DNA of 64,000 nucleotides from Allonocardiopsis opalescens (GTDB lineage Bacteria; Actinomycetota; Actinomycetes; Streptosporangiales; Streptosporangiaceae): NCBI RefSeq assembly GCF_003002095.1, contig NZ_PVZC01000008.1, positions 248,001 to 312,000 of the forward strand, read 5' to 3'. Shown piece by piece: positions 1 to 8,456 of this stretch (position 1 is its first letter; each line of letters starts with the position of its first letter). The notes under the pieces were generated by a model. It saw only the letters and a program-made list of their open reading frames with translations, ran no database searches and was not told where the DNA came from. The position numbers and the translations under genes were made by a program.

Positions 1-33
1 ATCACCCAGCTGGCACGGTGACGGCGCCGGTCG

Positions 34-60
34 CGGCCCCGCGGTGACGCCGCGGGGCCG
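34..60. terminator. Perfect GC hairpin, likely terminator of an upstream gene
   Basis: An 11-bp perfect stem with a 5-base loop (left arm 34-44, right arm 50-60). There is no T tract, which is usual in high-GC actinobacteria. It lies just before the first gene and probably ends transcription entering from outside the window. Confidence 0.5.
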
Positions 61-143
61 GGACCGGTTGGCACCGCAGCCTGTTGCGGACAGCCGGTCC
101 GGTTCGGCTGGGCACGCGGCGGCGGCTCCGCCAGACTGCGGGC

Positions 144-1451
144 ATGGAGTCCGCCCCGGTCCCGCGTCGGCGCCGTTTCGGCCGTTGGGCACGCTGGGCG
201 GTGGTGGCCGCGGCCGCGGTGCTGGTGTCGGCCGCCGGGGCGCGCGTCGCCCTGGCCCCGCCGCCGATACCCCCGGTTTCGCACGCGGCGGTGCGGGGCC
301 TGGAGCCGATCGCCTCCGCGGGCTTCACCGTCGTGCACGCCGGCGCGCCGGCGTCCCGCCCCTCTCACGGATACTCCGTGTACGGCGGGCGGTCGGGCCC
401 GGAGCACGGCCGGCTGCTGCTGGTGTGGCGGGCGGCGGGCTCCGGGAGGGCGTCGGAGGGCGCCTCGGGCCGGACGGGGCGCTACACCTGGGTCGAGACA
501 CCGGAGGAGTACCGCGAGGCCGCGCCGTCGGTGCACTACCGGCTCGTCGGCCACGGCCTGCCGGTGGAATCGCTGCTGTGGGCGTCGGACCTGCTGAACA
601 CCGGCGACGCTCCGGCCCCGCCCGGACTGCTGGACGCGGGCGCCTCGCTGGGCCTGTGGCCCCTGGGACACGTCGACGCCCCCGAGGGACTGCCCTTCGC
701 ACCGCGCTTCCACCTGAGCCTGGTCCGGAGGGTCCCGCACGCACTGCCGGCACAGGAGTCGACCGTCGACGTCTACACCGCCCCGGACGACGACGCCCTG
801 TTCGCCGCGGCGAGCGCCTATGTCGGCGCCATGGCGGGACGGCAGGACGGGACCGAGGCCGACGAGCCGGTGCGCACCCGCCTGTGGCGCCAGGACGGCC
901 AGATCGCCTACGCCGAAGGCCGCGGCCTCACCCCGGCGGAACTGGACACGGTGCTCGCGGGCCTGGACGCCCCCGGCGACGCGCCGTCCGCGCTCCTGGG
1001 CACGCTCCCCGTCTCGGCGGACCCCGCGAGCTCCGCGGCGCTCGTGAGCGATGACGTGCTGCTCACGGAGGGCCGGGACGGGCCGGTGGCCTGGAGCGTG
1101 CGCGCCCGCTCGGCGGCGGGGGTGTGGGAGCTGACCGCGGTGGTCCAGGGCGGCTCGGGTACGGCGATGGGCGACCTGTCCGGCGGGGACCTGGACGAGC
1201 CGTTCACCGCCGTGGCCGCCACGGCGGAGGAGGGCGCACTGGTGGTGGCCCGGGTGCCGGACATGGCCTTCGAGGTGGAGTTGACCGGCACGGGCGGCTG
1301 GCGGACGCTGCTGGAGCAGATCCCCGGCACCGGTGGCGGGGAACTCGGCAGCTGGCGTTCGGCCTGGGTGCCCGCCGGGGTGGAGCCCCGGGAACTGCTG
1401 GCGCGCGCGGTCGACGGCGAGGTGCTGATGCGCGCCGCCTACGGCGGCTGA
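144..1451 (+). CDS. Membrane-anchored or secreted protein of unknown function
   Basis: I do not recognise this 435-aa protein. A basic N-terminus (RRRRFGRWARW) is followed by one hydrophobic segment at about residues 15-37, so it is either a type II membrane anchor or an uncleaved signal, and the remainder should face outside. The rest is rich in Ala, Gly, Asp and Glu, with no cysteine pairs, enzymatic motif or repeats that I can see. The ATG at 144 was chosen because it places the basic residues directly before the hydrophobic stretch; a longer in-frame opening to 84 adds only Arg-rich noise. It converges on the fmdB-like gene. Confidence 0.75.
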   Translation: MESAPVPRRRRFGRWARWAVVAAAAVLVSAAGARVALAPPPIPPVSHAAVRGLEPIASAGFTVVHAGAPASRPSHGYSVYGGRSGPEHGRLLLVWRAAGSGRASEGASGRTGRYTWVETPEEYREAAPSVHYRLVGHGLPVESLLWASDLLNTGDAPAPPGLLDAGASLGLWPLGHVDAPEGLPFAPRFHLSLVRRVPHALPAQESTVDVYTAPDDDALFAAASAYVGAMAGRQDGTEADEPVRTRLWRQDGQIAYAEGRGLTPAELDTVLAGLDAPGDAPSALLGTLPVSADPASSAALVSDDVLLTEGRDGPVAWSVRARSAAGVWELTAVVQGGSGTAMGDLSGGDLDEPFTAVAATAEEGALVVARVPDMAFEVELTGTGGWRTLLEQIPGTGGGELGSWRSAWVPAGVEPRELLARAVDGEVLMRAAYGG

Positions 1452-1460
1452 CCAGGGCGC

Positions 1461-1673
1461 TCAGCCGCAGCAGCCGCCGCCGCAGCACCCGCCGCCGGAG
1501 GCGGGTGCCGGCGGCGCGGCGGCGCCCGAACCGGTGACGGCGACCGTCGACAGCAGCTTGACGGTGTCGGCGTGGCCCTGCGGGCAGTCGGCCGGGGCCG
1601 AGGACTCGCTCATCGGGCGGGACAGCTCGAAGGTGTCGCCGCAGGCGCGGCAGCGGTACTCGTAACGGGGCAT
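1461..1673 (-). CDS. FmdB-family zinc ribbon protein
   Basis: A 70-aa protein starting MPRYEYRCRACGDTFE, the signature opening of the FmdB/CxxC regulatory protein family. The first zinc knuckle is CRAC near residue 8. The second is less regular: CPQGH around residues 30-34 offers one cysteine and one histidine. The C-terminus is a Gly-Cys tail with two CC pairs, common in actinobacterial members and possibly metal binding. Family members are small putative regulators whose partner is rarely known. It reads toward the 144-1451 gene and lies 37 bases downstream of the monooxygenase stop. Confidence 0.85.
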   Translation of the reverse strand: MPRYEYRCRACGDTFELSRPMSESSAPADCPQGHADTVKLLSTVAVTGSGAAAPPAPASGGGCCGGGCCG

Positions 1674-1710
1674 GCAGGCAGGATAGACGCCCCGCGCGGC
1701 GCGCGGCGGC

Positions 1711-3408
1711 TCACCCGGGCGAGGGCTCCCGGTCTGGGGCGGGCGCGCCCAGCAGCAGCCGCAGGTAGTCGCGCAGCCCGTCGGTGTCGTCGGGCCGGGT
1801 GCGCAGCCCGATGTACCCGTCCGGCCTGATCAGGTACAGGGCGGGGCGGCGGGCGCCGTAGGCGTCGTGCAGCTCGCCCGAGGGGTCGAGCAGCACGGCG
1901 GTCTCCTCGGCCGGCTCCGCCGGCGCCCGCTCCCCCGCGATGACCAGGTATCCGCGGACCCGCCCGGCCGTGGCGCGCTCGGTGCGGGCGGCGAGCGCGG
2001 CCAGCGAGCGCAGCTCGCCGGGGCGCGGCGCGCGCCCGGCGAACAGCAGCAGCCGGGACGCGGTGCCGCGCAGCGCGTCGTAGAGGTCGGCGGGCTCTCC
2101 GCCGGCCGCCGGCCGGCAGCGGCCCCGGGGCGCCCGGTCGCCGGGGCGCGGCCCGGGGCCGCGCCGGGTGCCGAGCGACAGGGCGGCGCCCCGGTAGTTC
2201 ATGGCCAGCTCCGAGGTCTCGGTGGCCAGCCGCCGCTGGACGGCGTCCAGGCTCAGCAGCGGCACCACCACCCGGTCGCGCAGCGCCCTCAGCAGCGGGT
2301 TCCCGGTCACGAGCATGCCGGTGGCGCCCTGGTTGCCGCGCCTGACGTACTCGGCGATGGGGCGACGCTCCTCTTCGTAGGTGTCCAGCAGCCGGTCGGG
2401 CGCGCCGTCCAGGACCAGCGCGAGCTTCCAGGCCAGGTTGGCGGCGTCCTGGACGCCGATGTTCATGCCCTGGCCGCCGAAGGGGCTGTGGATGTGCGCG
2501 GCGTCGCCGGCCAGGAAGACCCGGCCGGCGCGGTAGCGGGCGGCCACCCGGTAGTTCACCGTGAAGGTGGTCATCCAGCCGGGGTCGCTCACGGTGGTCC
2601 GGGTGTCGCCGGTGTAGTGGGCCAGCTGGCGCTGGAACTCGGGCACGGTGGCCTGCGGCGCGGCGCTGCCCGGCTCGGGGCGGGCGGTGACGAACAGCCG
2701 CCACCTGCCGTCGGGCAGCGGGAAGGCGGCGAGCATGCCGTCGCGGGTTAGCCAGCCGTGGGTGGTCTCCCTGGTGCGGTCCCAGTCGAGCCGCACGTCG
2801 GCCAGCAGGAAGGACTCGGGTGCGGTGGCGCCCTCGAAGGGGATGGCGGCCGCCTTGCGCACGGTGCTGCGCGCGCCGTCGCAGCCGACGACCCAGCGCG
2901 CCCGGATCCGCGCGGCGGTGCCCCCGCCGCCGGCCCCGGGGCGGGCGAACTCGGCGAGCACGCCGCCGTCCGGTCCCGCCTCGCCGCCCTCGGTACGGAG
3001 TTCGCGCAGCTCCAGGCCGCGTTCGACGGCGCCGCCGAGTTCGGCGAGCCGGTCGGCCAGGATCGCCTCGGTGCGCGACTGCGGCAGCACCAGCAGGTAG
3101 CGGTAGGGGCTGTCGGACACGTGGCGCAGGCTCATGTGCAGCACGGGCCGGTCGCGGTCGTAGACGGTCAGCCCGCCGGCGCGGGTGCCGGCGGCGAGCA
3201 TGCGCCCGGTCACGCCGATGTCCTCGAAGACCTCCAGGGAGCGGGCCTGCACGCCCAGGGCGCGGGAGGTGGTGGCGGGGCCGGGGGCGCGGTCGGCGAT
3301 CCGGCAGCGCACGCCGTGCCTGCGCAGCTCGCAGGCGAGCGCCAGGCCGACGGGTCCGGCGCCGACGACCAGGACGTCGGTGTCTAGAGGGGCGGGTGCC
3401 TCAGGCAT
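1711..3408 (-). CDS. FAD-dependent aromatic monooxygenase (FAD_binding_3 / PheA-TfdB type)
   Basis: A 565-aa flavoprotein hydroxylase that would use NAD(P)H and O2 on an aromatic or polyketide-like substrate. Motifs appear in the expected order: the Rossmann GAGPVGLALA near residues 16-25, the DG motif in GCDGARSTVRK, and the GD motif in FLAGDAAHIHSPFGGQGMN, which binds the FAD ribityl chain. The C-terminal 150 residues look like the thioredoxin-like domain of phenol hydroxylases (LLDPSGELHDAYG). The start overlaps the TetR gene stop by 8 bases, so the two are translationally coupled and this enzyme is very likely the regulator's target. The substrate cannot be read from sequence; antibiotic inactivation and aromatic catabolism are both possible. 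Confidence 0.88.
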   Translation of the reverse strand: MPEAPAPLDTDVLVVGAGPVGLALACELRRHGVRCRIADRAPGPATTSRALGVQARSLEVFEDIGVTGRMLAAGTRAGGLTVYDRDRPVLHMSLRHVSDSPYRYLLVLPQSRTEAILADRLAELGGAVERGLELRELRTEGGEAGPDGGVLAEFARPGAGGGGTAARIRARWVVGCDGARSTVRKAAAIPFEGATAPESFLLADVRLDWDRTRETTHGWLTRDGMLAAFPLPDGRWRLFVTARPEPGSAAPQATVPEFQRQLAHYTGDTRTTVSDPGWMTTFTVNYRVAARYRAGRVFLAGDAAHIHSPFGGQGMNIGVQDAANLAWKLALVLDGAPDRLLDTYEEERRPIAEYVRRGNQGATGMLVTGNPLLRALRDRVVVPLLSLDAVQRRLATETSELAMNYRGAALSLGTRRGPGPRPGDRAPRGRCRPAAGGEPADLYDALRGTASRLLLFAGRAPRPGELRSLAALAARTERATAGRVRGYLVIAGERAPAEPAEETAVLLDPSGELHDAYGARRPALYLIRPDGYIGLRTRPDDTDGLRDYLRLLLGAPAPDREPSPG

Positions 3409-4138
3409 GGTGGGCCTCCTCCCGCTGCGCGGCCACGGCCGCCAGCCAGGCGCGCAGCGTCTCGGTGTCGGTCAGCCGGACGGAGCCGGGCGCCATGCCG
3501 AGCACCCGCTCGACCGCCTCGGAGTAGGCGGCCGTGGTGGCGGCCATCCGGGCGAGTTCGCGCTCGTCGGCGGCGGGGCCGGTGCCGGCCGGGCCGTCGA
3601 GCAGGGACCGGGCGAGGGTGTCGGCGTGGGACAGGGAGAGCCCGAGCGCCACTTCGCCCATGTGGGCGGGGTGGGTGGTCGCCATGGTGCCCTCGCGGAC
3701 GCCCTGCTCGATCACCTCGGCGAGCATCGGGCCGAAGCGGCGCAGTGCGTCGGCCCGCACCTTCTGCCGCAGCAGCGCGTTGCCGTCGGAGTACCAGACG
3801 CGCATCACGCCGACGAAGAAGGCCTGTTCGTCGTTCCTGCGGCCGGCCAGGGTGTCCAGGAAGCGGCGCAGCCGCTCGGGGGCGGAGGCGGCGGTGTCGG
3901 CGAGGACGGGGGCCAGGTCGGCGGCCAGCCGGTCGTGCATCCGGCCGACCAGCGCTTCGAGCAGGGCGGGCTTGGATCCGAAGTAGTGGTAGAGCGCGCC
4001 CTTGGAGCTGCGCAGCTCGTCGAGCACGTCCTGGATGGTCATCGCCTGGTAGCCCTTGGTCCGGACCAGCCGCTGGGCCGCGTCGAGGATCTCGTCGCGG
4101 CGGAGTGCGTGCTCGTCGGGTCGGACGGTGCGCGCCAT
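3401..4138 (-). CDS. TetR/AcrR family transcriptional regulator
   Basis: A 245-aa one-component repressor. The N-terminal helix-turn-helix is clear: DEILDAAQRLVRTKGY followed by the recognition region TIQDVLDELRSSKGALYHYF at about residues 37-56. The C-terminal ligand domain is the usual unconserved helical part. The ATG at 4138 was preferred over an in-frame start at 4162 because the shorter form begins directly before the conserved helix 1. An imperfect 21-bp palindrome lies just upstream at 4152-4172, suggesting autoregulation, and the monooxygenase gene overlaps its 3' end. Confidence 0.88.
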   Translation of the reverse strand: MARTVRPDEHALRRDEILDAAQRLVRTKGYQAMTIQDVLDELRSSKGALYHYFGSKPALLEALVGRMHDRLAADLAPVLADTAASAPERLRRFLDTLAGRRNDEQAFFVGVMRVWYSDGNALLRQKVRADALRRFGPMLAEVIEQGVREGTMATTHPAHMGEVALGLSLSHADTLARSLLDGPAGTGPAADERELARMAATTAAYSEAVERVLGMAPGSVRLTDTETLRAWLAAVAAQREEAHHA

Positions 4139-4151
4139 CGCGCCTCCATTA

Positions 4152-4189
4152 ATAGACCGCACGTCGGTTTATTTGCGATATAGGTCTAT
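4152..4189. promoter_or_regulatory. Probable TetR operator (imperfect palindrome)
   Basis: Positions 4152-4172 form an imperfect dyad with arms ATAGACCG and CGGTTTAT around a 5-base centre. A further GGTCTAT at 4183-4189 is an exact inverse of ATAGACC at 4152-4158. The site lies 14-51 bases upstream of the TetR start and is AT-rich for this genome, as expected for an operator-promoter. Operator function is inferred. Confidence 0.5.
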
Positions 4190-4319
4190 GCGATGGCGGG
4201 CCAGGCGTCAAGCGCGCCGGGCCGACGGCGGGCGCGGCGGCGGTCGGAGCGCGGGCGGGGCCCCGCGCTAGGCAACGGCGAGGTGAACGGGTACTCTCCA
4301 AATGCACATCCCAACTGCA

Positions 4320-4405
<86 letters not shown>

Positions 4406-4418
4406 GTACACCAGCCTC

Positions 4419-4446
4419 GGCGCGTTCGTACGAACGCGCCGTTTCC
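4419..4446 (+). terminator. Riboswitch expression-platform terminator
   Basis: A perfect 22-bp palindrome (4419-4440, centre TA) begins 13 bases after the TPP aptamer and is followed by GTTTCC. It is positioned to act as the ligand-controlled intrinsic terminator between the aptamer and the first ykoE-like gene 85 bases on. The T run is weak, so control of initiation cannot be excluded. Confidence 0.6.
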
Positions 4447-4525
4447 GTTGCCGGGCCGCTGGTCTGCATACTGTCGACACTCTCAGCCCGACGGTCCCCG
4501 CGTGCGCGACGCGAGGAGGGCTCCG

Positions 4526-5122
4526 ATGACGGACCCGCACCCCACCGCCGCCCGGCACCCGGGGCACCGCTGGCGCACCGTCGACATCGTGGTCACCGCC
4601 GTGCTCGGCGTCGCCGTCGGCGTCGTCTTCTGGGCCTGGGGGCTGGCCTGGAACATCGTCCAGCCGGCCTTCCTGGCCTTCCCGCCCGGCCAGGGCCTCA
4701 TGTACGGCGTCTGGCTGCTGCCCGGCGTGCTCGGCGGGCTGGTCGTGCGCAAGCGCGGCGCCGCGGTCTTCACCTCGCTGGTCGCCTCGGCCGTGTCGGC
4801 CTGGCTCGGCACCAGCTGGGGCGTGACCGTCATCCTCTACGGCCTGCTCCAGGGCCTGGCACCCGAACTGGTCTTCGCGGCCGGGCGCTACCTGCGCTGG
4901 GGCCGCGGCACGGCGCTGCTGGCCGGGGCCGCGGCCGGGCTGGTGGCGGCGGTGCTCGACATCGTCATGTACTACCCCACCTGGCCGGTCGCCTGGATGG
5001 CCGTTTACGCCGCCGTGCTGGCGGTCAGCGCCGCCGCCATCGCCGGGATGGGCGGCTGGCTGCTGGTGCGCGCCCTGGGGCGGGCCGGCGCGCTCACCCC
5101 GTTCCTGTCGGCGCGCGGCTGA
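4526..5122 (+). CDS. ykoE: ECF transporter substrate-binding S component, YkoE-like (copy 1)
   Basis: A 198-aa membrane protein with about five or six hydrophobic segments. It contains the family pattern WRTVDIVVTAVLGVAVG near the N-terminus, FPPGQGLMYGVWLLPG in the middle and YYPTWPVAWM near the C-terminus. YkoE proteins are the substrate-capturing S subunit of energy-coupling-factor importers for thiamine or the HMP precursor. The preceding TPP riboswitch fits that substrate. The ATG at 4526 was chosen for the GAGGAGGG ribosome site at 4513-4520. A second, clearly related copy follows 51 bases later. Confidence 0.85.
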   Translation: MTDPHPTAARHPGHRWRTVDIVVTAVLGVAVGVVFWAWGLAWNIVQPAFLAFPPGQGLMYGVWLLPGVLGGLVVRKRGAAVFTSLVASAVSAWLGTSWGVTVILYGLLQGLAPELVFAAGRYLRWGRGTALLAGAAAGLVAAVLDIVMYYPTWPVAWMAVYAAVLAVSAAAIAGMGGWLLVRALGRAGALTPFLSARG

Positions 5123-5173
5123 CGTGCCGCGCACCCCAACCCTCCCGCGTCCCACCGTCGAGCGGAGCAACCG

Positions 5174-5809
5174 ATGACCGGCAGCGTCTCCTCCCCCTCC
5201 CCCGAGGGCGCGTCCGCGCCCGGACCCGCGCCGCGGCTGCGCTGGCGCACCGTGGACATCGTGGTCGCCGCGACCGTGGCGGCGGCCTTCGGAGTGGTGT
5301 TCTGGCTCTGGAACGTGACCTTCGCCGCGGTGTCGGGGCTGTTCCTCGTCTTCCCGCCCAGCCAGGGGCTGATGATGGGCGTCTGGCTGATCCCGGCCGT
5401 GCTCGGCCCGCTCATCGTGCGCCGGCCCGGCGCCGCGGTCTTCACCGAACTCGTGGCGGCCGCGGTGTCGGTGCTGTTCGGCTCGGCGAGCGGCCTGGCC
5501 ATCCTGCTGCTCGGCCTGCTGCAGGGCGCGGGCGCCGAGGCCGTCTTCGCCGCCACCCGCTACCGCTCCTGGCGGCCGCTCACCGCGGTGTGCGCGGGCG
5601 TGGCCGCCGGGATCACGACCACCACCTACGGCCTCGTGATGAACTACCCGACCTGGCCGATCGCCTGGATGCTCGGCTACTACGCCGTGATCGGCCTCAG
5701 CGCCGCCCTCATCGCCGGCCTCGGCAGCTGGTACCTGGTACGCGGCCTCGCCCAGGCCGGCGCCCTGGCCTCGTTCCCATCCGCCCGCACCCACCTGGAC
5801 CGCCGATGA
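5174..5809 (+). CDS. ECF transporter substrate-binding S component, YkoE-like (copy 2)
   Basis: A 211-aa paralogue of the preceding gene. It shares WRTVDIVV at the start, FPPSQGLMMGVWLIP in the middle and NYPTWPIAWM toward the end. The two proteins align along their full length, with divergence concentrated in the central helices. That pattern suggests tandem duplication followed by a change in substrate specificity rather than a recent copy. Both S components could share the EcfA-EcfT module encoded downstream at 6099-8431, the usual arrangement in group II ECF systems. The substrate of this copy is less certain than that of copy 1. Confidence 0.82.
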   Translation: MTGSVSSPSPEGASAPGPAPRLRWRTVDIVVAATVAAAFGVVFWLWNVTFAAVSGLFLVFPPSQGLMMGVWLIPAVLGPLIVRRPGAAVFTELVAAAVSVLFGSASGLAILLLGLLQGAGAEAVFAATRYRSWRPLTAVCAGVAAGITTTTYGLVMNYPTWPIAWMLGYYAVIGLSAALIAGLGSWYLVRGLAQAGALASFPSARTHLDRR

Positions 5810-5836
5810 CCGGCTCCACCCCCCGGCCCGGCCACC

Positions 5837-5864
5837 CCCCATCCCCCTCCCGCCCAGGGGGGCG
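5837..5864. repeat. Dispersed intergenic repeat, copy 1
   Basis: A 28-base identity with 22697-22724, built around CCCCCTCCCGCCCAGGGGGG. That stretch can fold as a short C5/G5 hairpin. Weaker similarity continues about 40 bases downstream in both copies. Both copies lie after the stop of a plus-strand gene, so a REP-like or 3'-end role is possible. Confidence 0.6.
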
Positions 5865-5919
5865 ACCCCACATCCAGTATCCCGCGCCCGGACGGCCCGC
5901 CGCGAGGTGCGGCGGCGGG

Positions 5920-5979
5920 CTGTGGACGAACGGGCCCACGACCGCCCGGCTGTGGACGGCCGGGTTGACGACCGCCCCG
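5920..5979. repeat. Tandem 30-bp direct repeat
   Basis: Two adjacent 30-base units (5920-5949 and 5950-5979), each opening with CTGTGGACG and ending with ACGACCGCCC plus one or two bases. They are roughly three-quarters identical. TGTGGAC resembles part of a DnaA box, but the flanking bases do not match the full 9-mer. Confidence 0.4.
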
Positions 5980-6098
5980 TCCACGCTCCCGGCCGCACCG
6001 TGCGCGCCCCCGACCGGCCTGAGCGCGCCCGCGGCCGCCCGCCCGGCGGGAGCCGCCGGGCCGGCCACGGCGCCGGCCGCGTCCCCGAGGGATGCGGC

Positions 6099-7658
6099 GT
6101 GACCGCCACGGCGCGCGGCGGCGCGCGGATCGAGTTGTCGGGGTGGGGCTGGCGGCACTCCGGGCGGGCGGAGTGGGCGCTGCGCGGCGTGGACCTGGTG
6201 GTCGAGCCGGGCGAGCGGGTGCTGCTGCTCGGCGCGTCCGGCGCCGGCAAGAGCACACTGCTGCACGCGCTGGCCGGCCTCACCGGGCCCGACGCCGCGC
6301 TCACCGGTGACGAGGAGGGGCGGCTGCGCGTCGACGGCGAGCCCGCGGCGGCGCGGCGCGGCCGGACCGGGCTGGTCGGCCAGGACCCCGAGACGCAGCT
6401 GGTGATGGCGCGGGCCGGCGACGACGTCGCCTTCGGGCTGGAGAACCTGGCGGTGCCCCCCGGCGAGATCTGGCCCCGGGTCGACGCCGCACTCGCCGAG
6501 GTCGGCTTCGGCTACGGGCGGCTGCGCTCCACCGCGGCGCTGTCCGGCGGCGAGAAGCAGCGCCTGGTCATCGCGGGCACGCTCGCGCTGCGCCCCCGGC
6601 TGCTGCTGCTGGACGAGCCCACCGCCAACCTCGATCCGCCCGGCGCCGCGCTCGTGCGCGAGCTGGTCGCCGAGCTGGCGCGGAGCACCGAGGCCACCCT
6701 GGTGCTGGTCGAGCACCGCGTCGCCGACGTGGTCGGGCTGGTCGACCGCGTCGTGGTGCTGGAGCCCGGCGGCGGCGTGCTGGCCGACGGCTCCCCCGGC
6801 GCGGTCTTCTCCGCCCACGGCGCCGGCCTCGCCGCACGCGGCGTGTGGGTGCCGGGACGCGAGCCGGCCGCGCCGCCGTCGCCGCCGCGCGCCCCGGGCG
6901 GCCCGCTGGTGGCGGCGAGCGGCTGCTGGAAGCGCGGCGCCCCCGATCCCGGCGCGCTGGCCGGCCCGCCCGCCGACGTGCTGCGCGGGGCGGACGCCGT
7001 ACTGGCCGAGGGCACCGCAACCGCGCTGACCGGCCCCAACGGCGCCGGGAAGTCCACCCTGCTGACCCTGCTCGCCGGCCTGGACCGGCCGACCCGGGGC
7101 GAGGTCGCCGCCCGCGGCCGCCTCGCCGAGGCGGCGGGCAAGGCCGGGCGGCGGCCGCTGGCCCGCTGGCCGGCCCGGCTGCTGGCCGCGCACGTCGGCA
7201 CGGTCTTCCAGCACGCCGAGGACCAGTTCGTCACCAGTACCGTCCGCGACGAACTGCGCTTCGGCCCGCTGCGCGCCGGGCTGGGCGCCGCCGAGACCGA
7301 GCGGCGGGTGGACGAGCTGCTGCAGCGGCTGCGGCTCACCGGGGTGGCCGGCGTGCACCCCTTCACCCTGTCGGGCGGTGAGAAGCGGCGGCTGTCGGTG
7401 GCCACCGCGCTCAGCTCCGGCGAGCGCTCCCCCGACGTGCTCGTGCTGGACGAGCCCACCTTCGGCCAGGACACCCGCACCTGGGCCGAGCTGGTCGAAC
7501 TGCTGGCCGGGCTGCGCGCCCAGGGGCGGGCCGTCGCGATGGCCACCCACGACGAGCTGCTGCTGGCCCACTTCGCCGACGTCGAGATCCGGATGGACGG
7601 CGGCCGGGTCGTCCGCACCGCCGAACGCACACCGACCGCCACGGAGCCGCCGCGATGA
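6099..7658 (+). CDS. ykoD: ECF transporter energy-coupling ATPase, two fused ABC domains (YkoD-like)
   Basis: A 519-aa protein with two complete nucleotide-binding domains. The first has Walker A GASGAGKST (Lys51), the signature LSGGEKQR and Walker B LLLLDEPTANLD. The second has GPNGAGKST (Lys318), LSGGEKRR and VLVLDEPTFGQD. A fused EcfA1-EcfA2 chain is typical of YkoD in thiamine-type ECF importers and powers uptake through the S and T subunits. GTG 6099 was chosen because conserved sequence begins shortly after it and upstream codons are Arg/Pro noise. Its stop overlaps the EcfT start by 4 bases (ATGA). Confidence 0.92.
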   Translation: MTATARGGARIELSGWGWRHSGRAEWALRGVDLVVEPGERVLLLGASGAGKSTLLHALAGLTGPDAALTGDEEGRLRVDGEPAAARRGRTGLVGQDPETQLVMARAGDDVAFGLENLAVPPGEIWPRVDAALAEVGFGYGRLRSTAALSGGEKQRLVIAGTLALRPRLLLLDEPTANLDPPGAALVRELVAELARSTEATLVLVEHRVADVVGLVDRVVVLEPGGGVLADGSPGAVFSAHGAGLAARGVWVPGREPAAPPSPPRAPGGPLVAASGCWKRGAPDPGALAGPPADVLRGADAVLAEGTATALTGPNGAGKSTLLTLLAGLDRPTRGEVAARGRLAEAAGKAGRRPLARWPARLLAAHVGTVFQHAEDQFVTSTVRDELRFGPLRAGLGAAETERRVDELLQRLRLTGVAGVHPFTLSGGEKRRLSVATALSSGERSPDVLVLDEPTFGQDTRTWAELVELLAGLRAQGRAVAMATHDELLLAHFADVEIRMDGGRVVRTAERTPTATEPPR

Positions 7659-8431
7659 GCACCGCCGCCCCCTCGCGCCCGGCCGGAGCCGGGCCCGCAC
7701 CCGAAGGCCCGCGCCGCCCCTGGCTGTCGCGGGCCAATCCGGCCGCCAAGCTGATCGCCGCCTTCGTCGCCGCGATCGGGCTGATCGTGGCGATCGACCC
7801 GGTCACCAGCGGCGTCGTGCTGGCCGTGGCGCTGGCGCTGGTGCCCTTCGCCCGGCTCGGCCGGCGGGTGCTGCTGCGGCTGGGCGTGCCGCTGCTGCTG
7901 ATGAGCCTTTCCATCGGCCTGGTCAACGCGGTGGTCGGCGAGGACGGGCCGGTCGCCGCGCTCGGCGTGGCGGTGCGGCTGCTGGCCATCGCGGTGCCCG
8001 GGGTGCTGGCCGCCGCCACCACCGACCCCACCGAGATGGCCGACGCGCTCGTGCAGCGCCTGCGGGTGCCCGAGCGGCCCGCGATGGGCGCCCTCGCCGC
8101 GCTGCGGCTGCTGCCGCTGCTGGCCGGGCAGTGGCGCACGCTCAGCCTGGCCCGGCGGGCGCGCGGCCTGGACGCGGGCGCGAACCCGGTGCGGGCGGGC
8201 GCGCTCTTCGCCGGGAAGACCTTCGCGCTGCTGGTGCGGGCGGTGCGCACCGGCACCCTGCTGGCCACCGCGATGGACGCGCGCGCCTTCGGCACCGGTC
8301 CGCGCAGCCACGCCCGCGTCAGCGTCTGGCGGGCCTCCGACACGGCCCTGGTCGCCGGCTCCGTCGCCGTGGTCGCGGCCGGGCACGCCCTGTCCATCGC
8401 GCTGGGCACCTGGCAGGTGCTCTTCGGCTGA
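7655..8431 (+). CDS. ykoC: ECF transporter transmembrane coupling protein EcfT (YkoC/CbiQ-like)
   Basis: A 258-aa integral membrane protein starting with a soluble N-terminus followed by hydrophobic segments from about residue 27 (NPAAKLIAAFVAAIGLIVAI). The ARRARGLDAG stretch around residues 165-175 corresponds to the short Ala-Arg-Gly motif of EcfT coupling helices that dock on the ATPase. It is translationally coupled to the ATPase gene. With one or both YkoE proteins it completes the importer. It ends 25 bases before the convergent AraC-type regulator. Confidence 0.9.
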   Translation: MSTAAPSRPAGAGPAPEGPRRPWLSRANPAAKLIAAFVAAIGLIVAIDPVTSGVVLAVALALVPFARLGRRVLLRLGVPLLLMSLSIGLVNAVVGEDGPVAALGVAVRLLAIAVPGVLAAATTDPTEMADALVQRLRVPERPAMGALAALRLLPLLAGQWRTLSLARRARGLDAGANPVRAGALFAGKTFALLVRAVRTGTLLATAMDARAFGTGPRSHARVSVWRASDTALVAGSVAVVAAGHALSIALGTWQVLFG

Positions 8432-8456
8432 GCCGGGCGCGGCCCCCGGCGGCGGG

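Larger units (their letters stand above)
5810..6098. other. Spacer with a dispersed repeat and a 30-bp tandem repeat
   Basis: 289 bases between the second S component and the EcfA gene. It holds a 28-base sequence found again at 22697-22724, and two tandem copies of a 30-base unit at 5920-5979. I see no convincing coding frame. Transcription probably continues through it into ecfA, because all four transporter genes point the same way. Confidence 0.5.
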
